Source: Tagetes erecta (lineage: Eukaryota; Streptophyta; Magnoliopsida; Asterales; Asteraceae). From it: a DNA stretch of 64,000 nt. Positions 59,825-64,000 of this stretch are shown here, in pieces. Each line of letters begins with the position of its first letter. Position 1 is the stretch's first letter. The notes under the pieces are model-generated. The model worked only from the letters and a program-made list of their open reading frames with translations, ran no database searches and was not told where the DNA came from. The stretch lies in assembly GCA_030867185.1 (NCBI GenBank), contig CM061493.1, positions 10,323,001 through 10,387,000 on the forward strand, written 5' to 3'. The translations under genes and the position numbers were made by a program.

Positions 59825-62800
59825 TAGGTCTGAGATAAAAATAAAGTCTCATTGTCTCTAGTAACTGTGATACCCAAAAAGTGATGCAAGGGTCCCAAAT
59901 CTGACATAGCAAACTCATTGGACAGTTTGGAAATGATACGAGCCAAAAAACCAGAATCCGAAGTTGTAAGAACAATATTATCAACATATAGCGAAAGGTA
60001 GGCCGTATGATTACCATTCCGATACGTGAACAATGAAGTGTCACACAAACTAGCCCGGAATCCCAAAAAGAATAAAAAAGACGAAAAACGACTATACCAT
60101 GCCTGAGGAGCTTGTTTCAATCCATACAGAGACCTCCGAAGAAGACATACATGATCAGGAAACGTCGGGTTTTTAAATCCTGGTGGTTGTTGCATAAAGA
60201 CAGTTTCCTGTAAAGTTCCATGAAAAAACGCGTTCTTGATATCCAATTGATGGATTGTCCAAGATCGTGACACAGCCAGAGAAAGCACTGTGCGTATCAT
60301 ATCCGGTTTAAAAACCGGATTAAATGTCTCCGTACAATCGACACCAACTGTTTGTGATTTACCATTACATACCATTCTTGCCTTGTATCTTTCTAATGTA
60401 CCATCTGACTTAAACTTAAGTTTAAATAGCCACATAGATCGGATAACCGGTCTATCCGTCGGTCTAGGTACTAGTTCCCATGTCTTATAATCCTGCAAAA
60501 CACAATATTCATCGTTCATGGCCTTTAGCCAATTATTGTCCGTTAAGGCTTTTATATAAGAAGTGGGAAGAGGTGAGATATTGGAAGTGGCGGCAAGATT
60601 GTATTTCGGGTTGGGCTTGTGAACGCCACTTTTGCCACGGGTGATCATTGGGTGAGGTATGTGCGCCGTGGTAGGAGGTTGTTGGGCCGAGGTAGTTGGA
60701 GATGTAGGATCGGTATTGGGCGGAGGGGTAGTGGTGTAAATTATGGTTCGGTTGTGGTAATGAGCTGGTCAGGGGAAGGTATTTGGGCAGTAGGGTAGGG
60801 ATGAGTGGTTGGCATGGTAACAGTAGGTACGTGGGGGAAGTTGGTGGTGGGATGGAAAGATGGATGAATTAGAAACAAGGTATCTTCTTTTAGGAAAGTG
60901 TAGTTGTATGTATTTTGGGATGCTGGGAATGGAAATGTAAACTCGTCAAACGTAACATGACGTGAAATGTGGACCAAGCCTGCTGTGAGAGGATCATAGC
61001 ACCGATATCCCTGAAAGTCAGGTGGATACCCCAAGAATATGCATTAAACGGAATGGGGGGATAGTTTGTGCATTTGTTTGGCGGATAAATTTGGGTAGCA
61101 CGCACATCCGAAGACGCGCAAATGATCATAAGTGGGGTGGCGTTGGTAAATAGGGAATGTCGGGGTAAGGTAGTGAAGACGTTTGGTGGGTAAGATGTTG
61201 TGTAGGTATGTGGCATTATGTAGGGCTTCGAGCCAAAATGTAGGCGGAGATGAGCGTGGATTAAGAGGGCGCGAATGACGTCGTTAAGACGGCAGATCAT
61301 TCGTTCTGCTCGGTCGTTTTGTTGTGATGTTTGTGGACATGAAAAACGAAAAACGAGACCGTTTGTTTGAGCGAATGTTTTAAAATTGTTGTTATCGAAT
61401 TCCCCACCGAGGTCACATTGAAAGCATTTAATTGCGGTGTTGAATTGTGTTTTAACAAAGGCATGGAACTTTGCAAAAGTTGGGAAAGTTTCAGATTTGT
61501 ATTTTAGTGGATATACCCAATTGTAGTTGGTGTAATTATCAATTAAAACCACGTAGTATTTGTATCCTAACTTGCTCAAAACAGGTGAAGTCCATAAATC
61601 ACAATGTATAATATCAAATGGGCGAAGTTTAATAGAATTAGAATCACAAAATGGCAATCTTTTACTATTTGAAAGTTGACAAGAAGGACAAGAGAAAAAT
61701 GCAATTGTCTTATCACAATTAAAATTTAAAAAACGACTAAGATAGCTTAACACATTCGATCCGGGGTGACCGAGTCGATTATGCCATGGGATGGATTTGT
61801 TGGATGAGAGCAATATGAAGGCAGGCGGAGTGAGCGGGTAAAGATCACCGGTGCTATTGTGGCGGGAAAGGTGTCGTCCATCCTTGAGATCCTTCATAGT
61901 AAAGCCAAACGAGTCAAATTCGATAGAAACAAGATTGTCAATGGTGAATTTACGAACGAATAATAAGTCTTTAAGGATTTTAGGTGAATGGAGAATTTGA
62001 TTAAGGGTGTAGGTTTTGTTAGTTAGTTTATAAAAGCCTTTCCCTGACCTATTAATTTGCAATTGTTGGCCATTCCCAACAAATATAGGATGAGAATAAT
62101 TAGACAGAGTAGTAATTTTACCTGCGTTAGACGTGAGGTGGGATGAGGCGCTTGTGTCCATGTACCAATTTAGGTCATGTGAATGAAGATGCATATTGGT
62201 CAGCTCCGTACCGATATCATTCGGGTTCAGTCCATTGAGGTTTGATGGAGTGTAATGGTCCGATGGGTGGAACTAGGCCATGTGAACTTGTTGTTGTCTG
62301 TTGTACGGTTGTGTGGGCTGCGGCCCAAAAGGAGTAGATGGGTAGGGTGTTTGAGGTGGTGTTGAAGCCCACTGTTTTGGCTGGTGTTGATTGTTTTACT
62401 GAGGCCCATTGTTGGCCCAGTGATTTCCTTGTTGATTATTTTGGGATGCGTTTCTGCCACCATGACCGCCTCATGAGCGGCCACCACACCACTGGCCACA
62501 AACCCTGCCACGATAGTTGGGGTCATAATTATTACCTCGATAGTTAGATTGATGATGTGGCTTTGGTGACTCTGTGGTTGGTTGATGTTGGCTGTGATTT
62601 TGACCTGGTGTTGATGTTGTGTAGACAAGCGCTGCCTCTCGAGCTGTTGCACTTGACCGAGCCCCTTGTCTCTGTTGTTCCATAAGGATTCGATTTCTGG
62701 CATCATCCCATGATGGTGGGTCTTGATTTAGCATTGTAACAATCGTTTCGAGTTCAACGGGTAGGCCCCTTACAAGTTGAAGAAGTAGATGGGTTTCGGT

Positions 62801-63310
62801 GACGGGGTGGCCAACATCAGCAAGTTGGCCAACAATATCCTTGAGTTTTTGGCAGTACTCATCTAGGCTTCCGAAACTTGTAAGTGTGTGTCTTGTGAAC
62901 TTGTTTTCAAGAGCCGAGGCTCGTGAGCTTTTATTATTGAGGAAGATTTCTTCGATTTTCGTCCAAACCTGTCATGCTGATTGTTCATCATCCAGTGCAC
63001 ATGCAAATATATCATCCGAGACAGTGGTGTAAATCCACTGTACAACAAGGGCATCAATTTGAGACCACTGCAAATACCTTTCATCTTCTTCAGCTGATGG
63101 CGGCATCCCATCGATGTGGTTTGATGGCTTGTATGCCTTGACATGGAGCTTAAACAGCTTAACCCATTGAGAATAAGTTAGTTTCTTGCCGTCGAGGGTG
63201 CGGACCTTGGTATGTATGTTATTGACGGTGTATGCAGGGTGTAGAGGATCTTTTGGTGGTTGAGAGGGTTCGCCAGTTTGGGTTGTTTTGGCTGATTCGC
63301 CGCCAGCCAT
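59825..63310 (-). pseudogene. Copia gag, protease, integrase and RT of the second element
   Basis: Gag starts at 63310 (MAGGESAKTTQTGEPSQPPK...WVKLFKLHVKAY) and frameshifts near 62970. From 62194 the protease reads WYMDTSASSHLT, where the usual DTG/DSG is DTS. Integrase follows: GAG-pre-integrase (IPWHNRLGHPG), then IIHCDLWTSPV, LIDNYTNYNWVYPLK and DLGGEF; it loses frame near 61200. RT (60648-59825) has NWLKAMNDEYCVLQ, HQLDIKNAFFHG and GLKQAPQAWYSR. Its catalytic motif reads YVDN instead of YVDD (about 59980), which should abolish polymerase activity. The element is dead on several counts. Confidence 0.88.
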
Positions 63311-63364
63311 GGTTGATGTACGTGAAAGATGGAAAAAGGAAAATTAGGGTTTTTCAAAGCCGTA

Positions 63365-63376
63365 GCTCTGATACCA
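63365..63376 (-). other. Primer-binding site of the second copia element
   Basis: Minus-strand TGGTATCAGAGC directly adjoins the 5' LTR end (63377). Confidence 0.85.
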
Positions 63377-63550
63377 TGAAAGTATTCAATGGTACTATTA
63401 TTGTCATTGTTCAATCCCTATACAAACCATCTATATATAATCATGCAAGAGATAAAACCCTAACCACCTCATTAGATATCTCCTTAAACAAGGGAATAGA
63501 TATCTACTAAGAATATAAAATATCACAATATATCTTTTCCTAATAGAGAG

Positions 63551-64000
63551 AAGTGGGAAAAGAAAAGATGAGGAGCATACGTTATATGCATACATTATAT
63601 ATAAAATGCCCGGATGAGTTTTTGTCCCATAACGTCCATGCGTAATGGTGTTGGGGCGTTATAGGGCATTATCACGCCCATTACATGTAGTCTTACTAAC
63701 CCAAATTATGGACATTTAAAATTAATGTAAGTGATTTTTTACATGTTTTTCCTTCTTCAACTAGTCATTAAGTATTGTTAGTTTACACCTTGCTTCCTCT
63801 TGTATTATTTTTCCGTCATTGCCAACATGGTCATCAATAACTCACTTTAACCTTTTGGGGATTGATTTTATTTATTTTTAGAATAATAACATTACTCACT
63901 TATTGGTTTTAATTTTTTTTTAAGAAAACTAGTATTGATCATCATTGAGAAAATTCAAAGTAACTAATAAAGGAAATGAAAGATAACTTGTGTTCACGAG
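63551..64000. other. Right edge, older repeat and AT-rich DNA
   Basis: The purine-rich DNA and the block GGCGTTATAGGGCATTATCACGCC (63650-63680, quoted in parts: GGCGTTATAGG and ATTATCACGCC) look like a MITE into which the copia element inserted. Its other half would be near 52110-52200. Ends are not resolved. No gene is seen. Confidence 0.35.

Larger units (their letters stand above)
52204..63545 (-). mobile_element. Second Ty1-copia element, split by nested solo LTRs
   Basis: The 169-bp LTRs are 52204-52371 plus 57035 (left, interrupted) and 63377-63545 (right). GAGAG flanks at 52199-52203 and 63546-63550. In element sense the LTR begins TATTAG and ends TTTCA, so TA...CA again. The LTRs differ at 4 of 169 sites. 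The primer site TGGTATCAGAGC abuts the right LTR with no spacer. The polypurine CTACGGGGGAC abuts the left one at 57036-57046. Solo LTRs occupy 52372-57029 and 57836-59819. The coding region is broken. Confidence 0.9.

Overview
This is nuclear DNA of a flowering plant: very AT-rich, with GT-AG introns and two plant single-copy-type genes buried in layered transposable elements. The repeat styles (LTRs opening TGTCACACCC, LTR families with embedded tRNA-like boxes, TGGTATCAGAGC primer sites) suggest a eudicot, perhaps Asteraceae; that taxonomic guess is an inference and was not tested.

Genes. Only three complete genes and one terminal exon are supported. (1) The last exon of an unidentified + strand gene is at 211-267. 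(2) An intact F-box/LRR-type gene on + (CDS 18360-19830, 3 coding exons, 419 aa) resembles Arabidopsis At1g10780. (3) An intact Rab GDP-dissociation inhibitor gene on - (25756-21274, 13 exons, 446 aa) has all splice junctions GT-AG. (4) A 105-aa secreted proline-rich protein on + (50263-50580) has a good TATA box.

Repeats, left to right. 1.3-2.9 kb: decayed copia gag-pol. 3.6-4.7 kb: hAT-like element (8-bp target duplication) with a Mutator-type fold-back MITE nested in it. 5973-16825: copia element on -, 146-bp LTRs with unusual TA...CA ends, 5-bp TSD GAGCT. Its reverse transcriptase is split by a very young 6.06-kb non-coding LARD-type LTR element (7561-13622, TSD AAATC, LTRs differing at 1 of 738 positions). 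25.9-27.0 kb: Pack-MULE-like element 191 bp upstream of the GDI start codon. 29.65-32.97 kb: fold-back MITE lying in (TA)n and split by a solo LTR (30244-32881, TSD ATAAT). 33.6-34.5 kb: microsatellite cluster ending in about 460 bp of AAT repeats. 36.4-46.8 kb: two broken Tat/Ogre-like Ty3-gypsy elements in opposite orientation. The first carries a 2.95-kb solo LTR (37577-40528, TSD CTCAA) and a hAT MITE (41971-42597, TSD CTGATGCT). 46.9-49.9 kb: small MITEs and a SINE-like relic. 52204-63545: second copia element (169-bp TA...CA LTRs, TSD GAGAG), split by solo LTRs at 52372-57029 (TSD CTAAT, itself split by 53953-56656, TSD TCATG) and 57836-59819 (TSD CATAT).

Most notable signal. Three elements here contain tandem arrays of short RNA-type hairpins whose stems change in compensating pairs. 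They are the LARD leader (11424-12614), the solo LTR at 30244 (32004-32296) and the solo LTR at 37577 (38285-38600). In the last, the sense-strand loops all belong to the very stable UNCG tetraloop class. The LARD also has a 14-nt perfect complement between its LTR and the position just after its 5' LTR, which could mean self-priming. Structural function is inferred, not shown.
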